Assembly (NCBI GenBank): GCA_001604405.1
Contig: LVBL01000015.1
Coordinates: 1-32,633, forward strand
DNA: 32,633 nt
Direction: 5' to 3'
DNA from: Spirochaetales bacterium Spiro_10
GTDB lineage: Bacteria; Spirochaetota; Spirochaetia; Treponematales; Treponemataceae
Shown here: piece after piece, positions 1 to 7,556 of the stretch
How the letters are laid out: each line of letters begins with the position of its first letter
Position numbering within the stretch: the stretch's first letter is position 1
Translations under genes and position numbers: made by a program
Notes under the pieces: model-generated
The model's database searches: none
The model's input: the letters and a program-made list of their open reading frames with translations, nothing else
What the model was told of the DNA's origin: nothing

Positions 1-12
1 CTAACTGATTAT

Positions 13-54
13 GTGTAAACGATGTCCCTATATAAGTGTAAACTATGTCTATAT
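13..54. repeat. Two direct copies of a TGTAAAC-ATGTC motif
   Basis: Two near-identical copies of about 20 nt lie head to tail (13-34 and 36-54, period 23). Each contains GTGTAAAC, one variable base, ATGTC and a TATATA tail. Reiterated motifs of this kind sit just inside the ends of some insertion sequences (IS21/IS481-like elements), so this may be the end of an element continuing left of the window. No transposase is visible here. The repeat is seen directly; its assignment to an IS end is inference. Confidence 0.45.
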
Positions 55-86
55 ACAGTACCAAATTAAAGCTAACAACTGGATCA

Positions 87-175
87 ACCTGACATTTCCT
101 TTGGCATGAAAATTGCAGTCGCTTCGCTCCTTATGCAATTTTCACGCCAAGCCCTTCGGGCACGGAAAAGCAGGT
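87..175. repeat. attC-like long imperfect palindrome
   Basis: The segment folds almost end to end. Outer arms ACCTG (87-91) and TTTCC (95-99) pair with GGAAA (164-168) and CAGGT (171-175). Inner arms TTGGC (101-105) and TGAAAATTGCA (107-117) pair perfectly with TGCAATTTTCA (134-144) and GCCAA (146-150). A 16-nt loop containing CGCTTCGCTCC and a side hairpin GCCCTTCGGGC (151-161) interrupt the symmetry. Length, unequal arms and extra-helical loops resemble integron attC recombination sites. A GCTAAC (71-76) upstream could be the R-double-prime box, but no clean GTTRRRY box is seen on the right, so it may be a decayed site or another folded repeat. Confidence 0.45.
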
Positions 176-222
176 AAAGCAAATAATTGATGGAAGCCTT
201 CGGTGCCTGAGGAAAAGAATCA

Positions 223-250
223 TTACTACGCCGCTTTATATGTTTATAAT
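223..250 (+). promoter_or_regulatory. Candidate promoter for tag
   Basis: A perfect TATAAT lies at 245-250, with a weak TTACTA -35-like hexamer at 223-228 (16-bp spacer). It is 63 nt upstream of the tag start codon, which has its own ribosome binding site AGGAGA at 303-308. The region is AT-rich, so a chance match is possible. Confidence 0.3.
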
Positions 251-313
251 CCATGAAGACGTGTTATACATTAACTAATAGATTTACATTAATGATAAAC
301 CCAGGAGAAGAAT

Positions 314-904
314 ATGTGCTATAGATGTAAATGGGTAAACCAAAACAATGAACTATATATTAAATATCATGATACCGAATGGGGCGTTCCTGTATATGAT
401 GATACGAAACTTTTCGAAATGATTACTTTAGAAGGAGCTCAAGCAGGACTATCTTGGGAAACTGTATTAAATAAAAGGGAGAACTATCGTGAGGCTTTTT
501 ATGGATACAATTTGAAAAAAATCATTTCTTTAGACGACAAAGATATTGAATACTTGATGCTAAATGAAGGAATAGTACGAAATAGATTAAAAATTAAATC
601 TGTTATACAAAATGCTAATGTTTTTGTACAGATAAAAAAGGAATATGGTAGTTTTAGTACATTTATTTGGAAGTATATTAACAATACACCAATTAATGGT
701 AAGTATAAAACGATAAGCTTAATACCTACAAAAGATGAATTATCAGATACAATTTCAAAAGATCTTAAGAATAAGGGGATGAGTTTTGTTGGCTCAACAA
801 TAATGTATGCCTTTATGCAGGCTGTTGGCATGATTAATGCACATACAATTGACTGCTTTCGATATAAAGAGATTATAAACTCAAATATTGGAAGAAGTGG
901 GTAA
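314..904 (+). CDS. tag: DNA-3-methyladenine glycosylase I (Tag)
   Basis: This 196-aa protein is a full-length Tag, the monofunctional base-excision-repair glycosylase that removes 3-methyladenine from alkylated DNA. The Tag hallmarks are present: the zinc-snap ligands Cys5, His19, His177 and Cys181, the YHDTEWG segment, and the LEGAQAGLSW motif with Glu40 and Trp48 matching the base-recognition residues of E. coli Tag. The start is fixed by AGGAGA six nt upstream. Codon usage is strongly AT-biased compared with the right half of the window, and the gene sits alone between an attC-like palindrome and a dead IS30 element, which suggests horizontal acquisition. Its last residues after the conserved FRYKEI stretch are unusual and may come from sequence contributed by the adjacent IS remnant. 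Identification is secure; transfer is inference. Confidence 0.93.
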   Translation: MCYRCKWVNQNNELYIKYHDTEWGVPVYDDTKLFEMITLEGAQAGLSWETVLNKRENYREAFYGYNLKKIISLDDKDIEYLMLNEGIVRNRLKIKSVIQNANVFVQIKKEYGSFSTFIWKYINNTPINGKYKTISLIPTKDELSDTISKDLKNKGMSFVGSTIMYAFMQAVGMINAHTIDCFRYKEIINSNIGRSG

Positions 905-1869
905 ATCCAACCACCAAGTTCAATGGCTAGACAGGCCTATAGAGAACTTCCTTTGGGGTATTATAACCAAGTCGTTATCATAAACGGTTGTTTAGCTGTT
1001 CACTTACCAGTTGCGTTCGAACATTTCCAATATAATAAAAGGATGTTCCTTTCGGGACGTATTGTCGTAACAACCTATTGAAGTAATCATTACATCCTCT
1101 TTCCCGGGGTACATACGAGTTTGTAAAGTAGCACAACACGGCGAACATGTCCTCTAATACTTTTTATAAATGAAACTCGAGCCCATTACCAATTGTTATA
1201 GGTTTTAAATAAGAGCTGCCTCCGCTGCAATTATTCCAATAAAAACTCGAGTCACATTTTTAGCTGTTCGGTTTTTAGCTTAAGCTTCTATTGAAACCTT
1301 ATCATCGTTCGACAAAAGCAAGAAGGCATTTATTTCGGTCTTTACCCATAACAGTATCCGCCTCCCAATGACCGAACTTAAGCCGCTCATCAATGTATAT
1401 CGGCCGCTCTGATATTGATCGCAACCCGACTCAGGAATCATGGCTTCAGTACCGCTTCCTACATCTTTTTAGCATTAACGTGAGGTCCTTAAACAAAAAA
1501 CAGCTTCGCTTGCGGTCCAGTCGAATTACTCGGGGTATTGACTATAAACGGATCGAATACAAACCCCGGGAGGATAATTTCTCTGCTATCTGATCAGGGC
1601 GAGTTATCCTTAAGTAGAGAACAGAACAATGCCCAGCATTCAGGAGGGAACCGAGACCCGCAACGATTTCGTCTGCGGGGAGCCGTTTCGTAGGAAAAGG
1701 CGATAAAGGCAGCATATTGCTGTGTTAGCCTAGGATTGCGCTTAAACTCGCGAGTCAAAGTGCTTGTCGCCCGGCCAAGGTGCTTGGCAATTTGGCCAAG
1801 TGATACCTTCTTGGCACGCATGGTTGAAATATAGCACCGCTCGTCACGGGAGAACTATGCATAGTTCAT
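905..1869 (-). pseudogene. Decayed IS30-family transposase
   Basis: Read on the minus strand, this stretch carries the whole order of an IS30-family DDE transposase, broken by stops and frameshifts. It starts with ATG at 1869 and MNYA, then a stop in place of the expected Gln, then SRDERCYIS and the helix-turn-helix GQIAKHLGRATSTLTREFKRN split across two helices (about 1730-1815). Further on come ISERPIYIDERLKF and GHWEADTVMGKDRNK around 1330-1400 (first catalytic Asp), TIDNG with the second Asp near 1190, then KGTSFYYIGN, EQLNNRL and RLGYNTPKEVLYRP near 940-1010. Internal stops occur in several places, so it cannot encode a working enzyme. Terminal inverted repeats could not be recognised with confidence. 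The length of about 0.96 kb matches an intact IS30 transposase gene, so it decayed by point mutation rather than large deletion. Confidence 0.85.
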
Positions 1870-2160
1870 TGTATTGTCCTCTTTCCTGGTCGGAACCGGA
1901 CTTTGCATTATTTATCTCCGTTACCCCATTTAAAGGAACAATATAGCTGTACGTAGTTTGAGAATCTTGGTGTGCAATTATAGATATAAATGGCTTATTT
2001 ATTAATTTTATCCATATTCCATCACTACTCGCTTTATTATGGTACCAACTCATTTTAAAGGTCCTATACACAGTGCAGATCGGTACCTTATGCAGAATTA
2101 TTCCATCATGTACCCTTGTTTTTTAGTAATTTAATAAGTTTAATGAATATCTAGAATAAT
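1870..2160. other. AT-rich intergenic stretch with a possible gene remnant
   Basis: No convincing gene is seen. A minus-strand frame beginning with ATG at 2053 (weak AGGA upstream) runs through 1870 into the IS30 remnant and stops at 1844. Its first part is protein-like (SWYHN, WIKLINKPFISI, YSYIVPLNG), while its end lies within IS sequence. It may be the 5' end of a gene cut by the IS insertion, or a chance frame. No homology is recognised. Confidence 0.25.
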
Positions 2161-2164
2161 GGGT

Positions 2165-2181
2165 TATAATTCGTAAGGAGG
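2165..2181 (+). promoter_or_regulatory. -10 hexamer and strong RBS before the membrane protein gene
   Basis: TATAAT lies at 2165-2170 and a canonical AAGGAGG at 2175-2181, five nt before the ATG at 2187. No good -35 is visible. The very short distance between -10 and ribosome binding site would give a leader of about 10 nt containing the Shine-Dalgarno sequence, so the RBS is firmer than the promoter. Confidence 0.4.
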
Positions 2182-2186
2182 ATGTC

Positions 2187-2819
2187 ATGAATGACCCATG
2201 GAATTCGCTTGAAATTGCCCGTCTATCAGCTTCATTGATGACACCGCTCATGGTGGCGTTTGTTGGCTTTTTATTGAATAGGCGCATAAAGACATATGAG
2301 CAAAACCAATGGACCAACCAGAAAATTGTCGACAAGCGCCTTGATATTTATGACAAGCTTGTTCCATATCTTAACGATGTCCTTTGCTTCTATTGCTATA
2401 TTGGAAACTGGAAAGAGATCGGACCCAAGGAAATAATCCAATATAAACGTGTCTTGGATAAATCAATGAGCATCTACAAACCGTTGTTCGACACGGAAGT
2501 CTGGAAGGCCTACAATGTATTCATCCATCTCTGCTTTGAAACCTCTGTTCATTGGGAAAATGACGCGACAATTAGATCGAGCTTCACCAAGAGAGCCCAG
2601 TTTAGCAGTAATTGGGACGAAGCATGGTATGATCTCTTCTCAGATAAATACTTGGATCGACTGGCCGCTGAAGAAGAATACGAGAGTCGCCAGATCGATT
2701 TGATAATGACTTCTTATACGAAACTAATGAACGCATTGAAAAACGACATCGAATTGTTCAAACACGAATCGGTGCGCAGACTGAGAATCCCGAAAAAAAC
2801 CAGGAATATTCTGGACTAA
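2187..2819 (+). CDS. Membrane-anchored protein of unknown function
   Basis: This 210-aa protein has one hydrophobic segment near the N terminus (about residues 13-30, SASLMTPLMVAFVGFLL) followed by positively charged residues (NRRIK), which suggests an N-out/C-in anchor. The rest is a soluble, mostly helical domain rich in Trp, Tyr and Asp with a KRLDIYDKL stretch. I recognise this as a type of small membrane protein recurrent in accessory regions of diverse bacteria, but know no function for it. The start is well supported by AAGGAGG. It lies 48 nt upstream of the adenylate cyclase gene on the same strand, with a small hairpin between them, so the two may be co-transcribed. No enzymatic motif is visible. 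Confidence 0.75.
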   Translation: MNDPWNSLEIARLSASLMTPLMVAFVGFLLNRRIKTYEQNQWTNQKIVDKRLDIYDKLVPYLNDVLCFYCYIGNWKEIGPKEIIQYKRVLDKSMSIYKPLFDTEVWKAYNVFIHLCFETSVHWENDATIRSSFTKRAQFSSNWDEAWYDLFSDKYLDRLAAEEEYESRQIDLIMTSYTKLMNALKNDIELFKHESVRRLRIPKKTRNILD

Positions 2820-2821
2820 TA

Positions 2822-2836
2822 CCCGCGACTCGCGGG
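2822..2836 (+). repeat. Small perfect GC hairpin
   Basis: CCCGCG and CGCGGG flank a 3-nt loop directly after the stop codon of the upstream gene. No T-tract follows, so it is not a typical intrinsic terminator. It could attenuate transcription or protect the mRNA end before the cyclase gene. Confidence 0.4.
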
Positions 2837-2867
2837 CAAACTAGTATCCTGAGAGGTTGGACTGAGT

Positions 2868-4403
2868 ATGCAAAACACACGAATTGCCTTTAGCTTATCG
2901 GAACGCGAATTTTCAAGTATCGACGAATTCCGCAAGAGGGCTAACACCGCCGTTCTGACGATCATGTTTACTGACATTCAGGGTTTTACGGCACTGACCG
3001 AAAACAAAGGTGAAAACTACGTACATATGCTTCATGAAGCACATGACAAGATTCTTGTTGATACCATCGAGCAAGATGGTGATGGTATAGTCATTAAATT
3101 TATTGGCGATTCAATAATGGCAGTTTTTGCAGAGCCAACAGCAGCTGTAAGAAAGGCCCTGCTAATTCAAGAGCGACTGTCGCTTTTTAACTCGCAAAAC
3201 CCCGGTATCGATACCATTATGGTTCGTATAGGCCTTCATATGGGTCAAACTGTGATAGAAAACAAGATTCAGACAGACCTGTTTGGGCGGCATGTGAACA
3301 AAGCCTCAAGAATTGAAAGTCTGGCTTCCGGAGGCCACATCTACCTTTCTTACCCCGTGTTTGACAGCGTAAAGGGATGGCTAATGGACATACCAAACGC
3401 TGAATCGAGGTTGCACGGTAGCTATTACCTTAAGGGAATCGAGAAGCCTGAGGAGATCTACGAGATATGGGACAAGCAAATTACAACGCCTGAACCACCA
3501 AAAAACGCCCGCAAGTTGAGCAGCGTCTCAAGTAAAAAAATTATCGTCGTATCAGTAATACTACTGGCAATTCTTCTTGCAGTCTTCGGATTCTCCTATA
3601 GACAGCAACTACTTTCCGCAAAAAGAACGAATACTGATGCAACGCAGATTACGAATCAACAAGAGAACGAGCTGATTGCAACAGAACCGGAGAATACCGA
3701 GAAAAAGATAGCGGCCACAGACAAACATGAATCAAACGCCGATACCATGACTTCAGCCCCAAACAAATCGGTCCCTAACACCATTAATACAATACCCGAA
3801 GTTTATTTCTTGGGAATGATCGCACGGGAGCCCATACTGGATTTTGACACACCGTTAGCCGTTACCTTGGAAAACGAAACACAGGGCCTAAAGAAAAGCA
3901 TCAATGACATAAGCATCGGAAAGCACGTTATTCATTACGTCGTATCCTATATGGTGCGTTATTACGCTGAGTTTGATGTCAAACCGGGCAAAAATGTCAT
4001 TCAAATTGCCTTTAAACAGAGCTATCTGCCGGGCGCGGATATTCACTACAATCTCTCGACGGATGGTCCAAATGAAAAGACTAGCAAACAACAGGGAACA
4101 TACTTTCTTTACGATCGTAAAACAAAGAAACGCATCGATTATGACGGTTCAATCAATGTCTCGGTTAAGGGAGTAAAGGCAGAAAGCGGTAAAGTTGCTT
4201 TTTTTATTAGTTATGAAGTCCTGCTTAATGGTGCAGAAATCGCCAAAAAAAACATTTCGATTGAAAGCGATCCCTTGTCGACGGAGTGGGTGCGATTGCC
4301 CCGACAGGTTCTCCATTCCGAGGGGGACCATCTTTACTTTATTCAATACGAGCATATCGGAGAAACGATTCAGGTCAGCGTAGGCGCCTCGTTTAAGGAT
4401 TAG
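2868..4403 (+). CDS. Class III adenylate cyclase with C-terminal extracytoplasmic domain
   Basis: This 511-aa protein has an N-terminal class III nucleotidyl cyclase domain (about residues 25-200), a short linker, one transmembrane helix (about 225-243), a low-complexity Asn/Thr/Glu/Lys segment (about 250-305) and a C-terminal domain of about 200 residues with beta-type sequence. Catalytic residues are present: metal-binding Asp36 (FTDIQGF) and Asp81 (FIGDSIMAVF), Lys77 and Asp137 at the purine-selecting positions (favouring ATP over GTP), and Asn144 and Arg148 in GRHVNKASR. It should make cAMP in the cytoplasm. Basic residues before the helix predict the C-terminal domain lies outside the membrane, the reverse of the usual sensor-first order. 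A gene of unknown membrane function precedes it. Cyclase identity is firm; substrate and topology are inferred. Confidence 0.88.
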   Translation: MQNTRIAFSLSEREFSSIDEFRKRANTAVLTIMFTDIQGFTALTENKGENYVHMLHEAHDKILVDTIEQDGDGIVIKFIGDSIMAVFAEPTAAVRKALLIQERLSLFNSQNPGIDTIMVRIGLHMGQTVIENKIQTDLFGRHVNKASRIESLASGGHIYLSYPVFDSVKGWLMDIPNAESRLHGSYYLKGIEKPEEIYEIWDKQITTPEPPKNARKLSSVSSKKIIVVSVILLAILLAVFGFSYRQQLLSAKRTNTDATQITNQQENELIATEPENTEKKIAATDKHESNADTMTSAPNKSVPNTINTIPEVYFLGMIAREPILDFDTPLAVTLENETQGLKKSINDISIGKHVIHYVVSYMVRYYAEFDVKPGKNVIQIAFKQSYLPGADIHYNLSTDGPNEKTSKQQGTYFLYDRKTKKRIDYDGSINVSVKGVKAESGKVAFFISYEVLLNGAEIAKKNISIESDPLSTEWVRLPRQVLHSEGDHLYFIQYEHIGETIQVSVGASFKD

Positions 4404-4612
4404 TGTCCGCGACAATAAGTCACCAAGCAAGACTCGCTTTGCCTTCTCAGGACACGATCGACAGAATCATGTGACTACATTGTAATCGTCAAAGGGGCAT
4501 AATCCGAAACAAAGGAACTTCATGAGTATTTCGAAACTGACAGGAATGCGCGGTTCCGTGCGTTAAGGAAGTTTTTTTCGCGAGCGGCGTATATGTACTG
4601 CGCACATGCAAA

Positions 4613-4627
4613 GCATCACGGTGATGC
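4613..4627. repeat. Perfect palindrome at the recombinase 3' end
   Basis: GCATCAC and GTGATGC surround a single base and span the stop codon of the recombinase gene. The 212-bp gap between the cyclase and recombinase genes (4404-4615) otherwise shows no gene. The palindrome could be a weak terminator stem without a U-tract, or a protein-binding site. Confidence 0.35.
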
Positions 4628-5509
4628 GGAAACCGCAAACAAGTCTCTTTGTATGGGATTGGAACCAATTACGCATAAGGGATCCAGCGAATCAATCGGC
4701 GACGAGATATGCATATTGACTACCGACTCCATATGAAGATACCGCATTGTCGTTTGAATGCGGGAGTGCCCCAATAATCGCATGATGAAAAAAATATTGG
4801 TCCCGCTTTCAAGCAGATGCGTCGCGAAACAATGCCGCAAGGTATGAACATGAACCTTCTTCCGAATGCCAGCGTTGAATGCCGCTTGATGAAACTGCCT
4901 CTGTATTGCATCCGTCGAGATGCAAATGGTCGGATCCTTGCCATAAAACAAATAATCGGTTGGGACAAATACTGTATGATAGGCCCGTAACACAGGAATG
5001 ATGCCGTCAGCAAGAAGCGTATACCGGCTTTTTTTGTTCTTCCCCTCCTGCACGAATATCCCCTTTCTGTCGTAATCAATATCCTTCAATCGAAGCTTCG
5101 CAACCTCGGAAATTCGGAGACCGGAGGAATACATCAGCGCAAAAAGGGTTCTGTACTTAAGGCTCGAACAATGGCTAATTAGTTGGAAAATCTCCCCTTT
5201 ACTCAGTATTTCTGGTAGCAGATGGCTTTTTCGCGAGAAGCTCATATGCGGCATTTTATCATCCCTCATCTGCATCATTCCGTAGAAATAGTTCAAAGCC
5301 GCATAATACAAGTGAATGGTTGCGTCGCTTCTCCTTTCCTCCCGAAGAAACAGCAAGAATCGCTCAATCTCGTTTTTTGAAAGCATCAAAGGAGATTTCA
5401 TGAAGAATAACGAGCATTTTTTCACGCAAGATGTATACGAATGAATCGTTTTTCTCGCATATCCGCGAACCTTCATGCTATCAACCATTTTTTGTCGAAG
5501 TACACCCAT
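4616..5509 (-). CDS. Tyrosine recombinase/integrase
   Basis: This 297-aa protein is a complete tyrosine recombinase that cuts and rejoins DNA through a 3'-phosphotyrosine. An N-terminal SAM-like core-binding domain occupies about residues 5-85, and the catalytic domain follows. Numbered from the chosen ATG, the catalytic residues are Arg132 (SGLRISEV), a Lys in the GKNKKS beta-hairpin, His222 and Arg225 (HTLRH), His248 (LGH) and Tyr257 (MRYLH). The ATG at 5509 follows AAGGAG at five nt and is preferred to the in-frame GTG at 5515. The extra insertion that marks integron integrases between the Lys hairpin and HTLRH is not visible, so it is not a canonical IntI. The C-terminal pattern resembles recombinases found with IS91-like elements. 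It probably mobilised part of the neighbouring accessory DNA; no matching attachment sites were found. Confidence 0.88.
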   Translation of the reverse strand: MGVLRQKMVDSMKVRGYARKTIHSYTSCVKKCSLFFMKSPLMLSKNEIERFLLFLREERRSDATIHLYYAALNYFYGMMQMRDDKMPHMSFSRKSHLLPEILSKGEIFQLISHCSSLKYRTLFALMYSSGLRISEVAKLRLKDIDYDRKGIFVQEGKNKKSRYTLLADGIIPVLRAYHTVFVPTDYLFYGKDPTICISTDAIQRQFHQAAFNAGIRKKVHVHTLRHCFATHLLESGTNIFFIMRLLGHSRIQTTMRYLHMESVVNMHISSPIDSLDPLCVIGSNPIQRDLFAVSASP

Positions 5510-5612
5510 GCTCACTCCTTAAGCGATTTCTAATCGATTTTTCTCAATTTTCTCTACAAAAAAACTCATAGTATGGCGGAATCAGTTATTCTTCGGAACT
5601 CAAGGCCCTATA

Positions 5613-5627
5613 AACACTTCAAGTGTT
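5613..5627. repeat. Perfect palindrome in divergent intergenic region
   Basis: AACACTT and AAGTGTT flank one base between the divergently transcribed recombinase and glycosyltransferase genes. A second shorter repeat (ACAC and GTGT) follows at once. The position suits an operator or recombination site, but no regulator is linked to it by the sequence. Confidence 0.35.
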
Positions 5628-5714
5628 ACACATAATAGTGTAGCTTGTTTACTATCGACCCTTGAACAAGCATCTAGTAGCAATTTGAATACAATAAGGG
5701 AGTCCGTTCTTTCT

Positions 5715-6920
5715 ATGCGCAAAACAACAAGCTCTTCATCAACGACCCCAATAAGGACACACATCCTTGTTCCGTTTCTGAACAACGAGATCAGAACGGG
5801 GGGACACAGACGCCTTCTTGAGTTGTGCGAAGACCTTGCACAAAGAGGGATTCTTGTAACAGTGATCCTTAACGACGAGTTGTCATATACTCCTCAACAC
5901 ATATCCGTTATACGTCTACCTTGCGGATACCGTTCAGAAAAACCAACATCCCTCTCAAGACTTTTCCTGCGATGCATACAGCGTTACTCGTCGAAATTCG
6001 AGAGTCTCAGCATGCCACCCGTTACGGTTATCATGATCCATGGAGAGACACACATTCGGCCGGGAAAATGGCTCAAAAATTTCCTCGGGGTTCCCCTGCT
6101 CTACGCGCACAGAAGCAACACGGTTCGAGAAGGATTACTCATGATGCGCGAGCCAATGAGCGGTTGGGAGAAAACGCTCGCCTTCGTGGATTTGTGCCGA
6201 AACTACATGAACGAAAAAGTGATAGCAAAACACTCCGATTCCATCGTTTTTCAAAGCGACTTTGACAAGGATGACTTTATGCGAAGGAATCCTTCCGTTG
6301 TCAAGAAGGCCAAGATCATCCGTGGTAACATAGGAGCCCCACGTTTTAAACCGGAACACAAAGGGATAAACAGAAGCACACGATGTCGAAAACTTGTGTT
6401 CGTTGGCAATCTAGGTTATCGCAAGGGGCTTCGCTACCTCCTTGAGGCGGTCAAGAACGTCATTACAAACGGACAGACCGCTGTGACCCTTGATGTAATA
6501 GGTTCTGGAAATCGGCGCGACAGGATAGTATCCTGGATCGAAACCAATGGCATAGCAAACAACGTCACGCTGCATGGACGCGTCGAGAACCCTTTCGCCT
6601 TTCTGGAATCCTGCGACTTGCTCGTCGTCCCCTCTGTGTTTGACAGTTACCCCGACACGGCACTCGAGGGATTGCATGTCGGCATACCCGTTATCGGGGC
6701 CAATACGGGAGGCATGTCCGACATACTTGAGTCGCCCGAGCTGCTTTTTCCGGTCCAGGACGCAGAAGCGCTCGGGGATAAATTGCTGCACATTATTGAG
6801 TCTGACAATTACTATCAATCACTAAGATCAATCTGCGAATCTCGTGTAAACTACTTTCATTTCGACTGGACGGCGGAATGGGCAATCATCCTGGAGAAAA
6901 TGGGCCATAGTAATCCATGA
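5715..6920 (+). CDS. GT-B glycosyltransferase (family 4-like)
   Basis: The 401-aa protein has the two-Rossmann GT-B layout: an N-terminal acceptor domain (with FLNNEIRTGGHRR, typical of the loop near the sugar nucleotide) and a C-terminal donor domain with the GT4 signature. There, VFVGNLGYRKGLRYLLEA is followed by LHGRV, PSVFDSYPDTALEGLHVGIPV and the GGMSDIL loop; the second Glu of the usual E-x7-E pair is not strictly kept. It should transfer a sugar from a nucleotide donor at the cytoplasmic membrane face. ATG 5715 follows AAGGGAG at 13-14 nt and is preferred over an upstream TTG at 5685 that has no RBS. The next gene starts 12 nt after the stop, so the two probably share an mRNA. No complete polysaccharide cluster surrounds it, so the acceptor is unknown. 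Confidence 0.85.
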   Translation: MRKTTSSSSTTPIRTHILVPFLNNEIRTGGHRRLLELCEDLAQRGILVTVILNDELSYTPQHISVIRLPCGYRSEKPTSLSRLFLRCIQRYSSKFESLSMPPVTVIMIHGETHIRPGKWLKNFLGVPLLYAHRSNTVREGLLMMREPMSGWEKTLAFVDLCRNYMNEKVIAKHSDSIVFQSDFDKDDFMRRNPSVVKKAKIIRGNIGAPRFKPEHKGINRSTRCRKLVFVGNLGYRKGLRYLLEAVKNVITNGQTAVTLDVIGSGNRRDRIVSWIETNGIANNVTLHGRVENPFAFLESCDLLVVPSVFDSYPDTALEGLHVGIPVIGANTGGMSDILESPELLFPVQDAEALGDKLLHIIESDNYYQSLRSICESRVNYFHFDWTAEWAIILEKMGHSNP

Positions 6921-6932
6921 AGGGAGCGAGTT

Positions 6933-7526
6933 ATGACTAGTATTACAATGCGAAGACCGCGGTTATACCTTACGCTTGCGGCGTTGGTTTGTGCGTGTTT
7001 TACGATCCATGCAGAGGATGATCAGCAAAGCGGAAAGATTCATTGGAAGACCAAACCGGGTTGCGCGATCATAGGCGTGTACAATCCGGAAAGCAAGACT
7101 ATCGAATGGAAAAGCAAGGTAGGTCGGGGACTAGCCGGCGTATTTAACCCTGCAACGCGAGAAATCGAGTGGGAAAGCAAACCCGGATGCGGGGTGGGCG
7201 GGGCATACAACCCGAAGACAAAGCGGGTGGAGTGGAAGAGCAAACCCGGTTGCTGTGTCGCCGGGGTTTACAATCCGGACAAGGGAATCATCGAGTGGAA
7301 AATCGAGATCGAGTGCGGCGTGGCAGGCGTTTATAATCCCTCAACCCGCGTAATTGAGTGGAAAACAAGTCCGGTTGGCGGAGTCGCGGGAGTTTACAAC
7401 CCGGACACCGGAGTTGTCGTATGGAAAGTCTCGCGGGGAGGCGGTATCGCGGTTGTCTCGACGCACGAATCGTTTAACAACAACGAGGCGACGCTCTACT
7501 CATACTCCTATTCACCAGGGTTCTAG
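6933..7526 (+). CDS. Exported protein of 21-residue tandem repeats
   Basis: This 197-aa protein begins with a signal peptide (basic MRRPR, a hydrophobic stretch, likely cleavage after TIHA near residue 27). Nearly all the mature part is a tandem repeat of exactly 21 residues (63 bp), with consensus close to IEWKSKPGCGVAGVYNP plus four variable residues. There are six full units and a seventh degenerate one, then a Tyr/Ser-rich tail (about 175-197). Each unit begins with a beta-like IEW, has a Gly/Cys turn and ends with a YNP turn, so a small beta-solenoid or beta-propeller-like fold is plausible. Several units carry Cys at the same position. AAGGGAG six nt upstream fixes the start. It follows the glycosyltransferase gene by 12 nt. 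I do not recognise the family; function unknown, location periplasm or surface. Confidence 0.75.
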   Translation: MTSITMRRPRLYLTLAALVCACFTIHAEDDQQSGKIHWKTKPGCAIIGVYNPESKTIEWKSKVGRGLAGVFNPATREIEWESKPGCGVGGAYNPKTKRVEWKSKPGCCVAGVYNPDKGIIEWKIEIECGVAGVYNPSTRVIEWKTSPVGGVAGVYNPDTGVVVWKVSRGGGIAVVSTHESFNNNEATLYSYSYSPGF

Positions 7527-7556
7527 GCGCAACGGATATTTATGGAAGGACCGTCA

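Noticed and set aside
1393-1593. 66-codon plus-strand frame
   Set aside because: It lies antisense within the IS30 transposase relic and shows no independent coding signs.
4616-5509. Integron integrase identity for the tyrosine recombinase, prompted by the attC-like site
   Set aside because: The IntI-specific insertion before HTLRH is not present, so the enzyme is listed only as a tyrosine recombinase.
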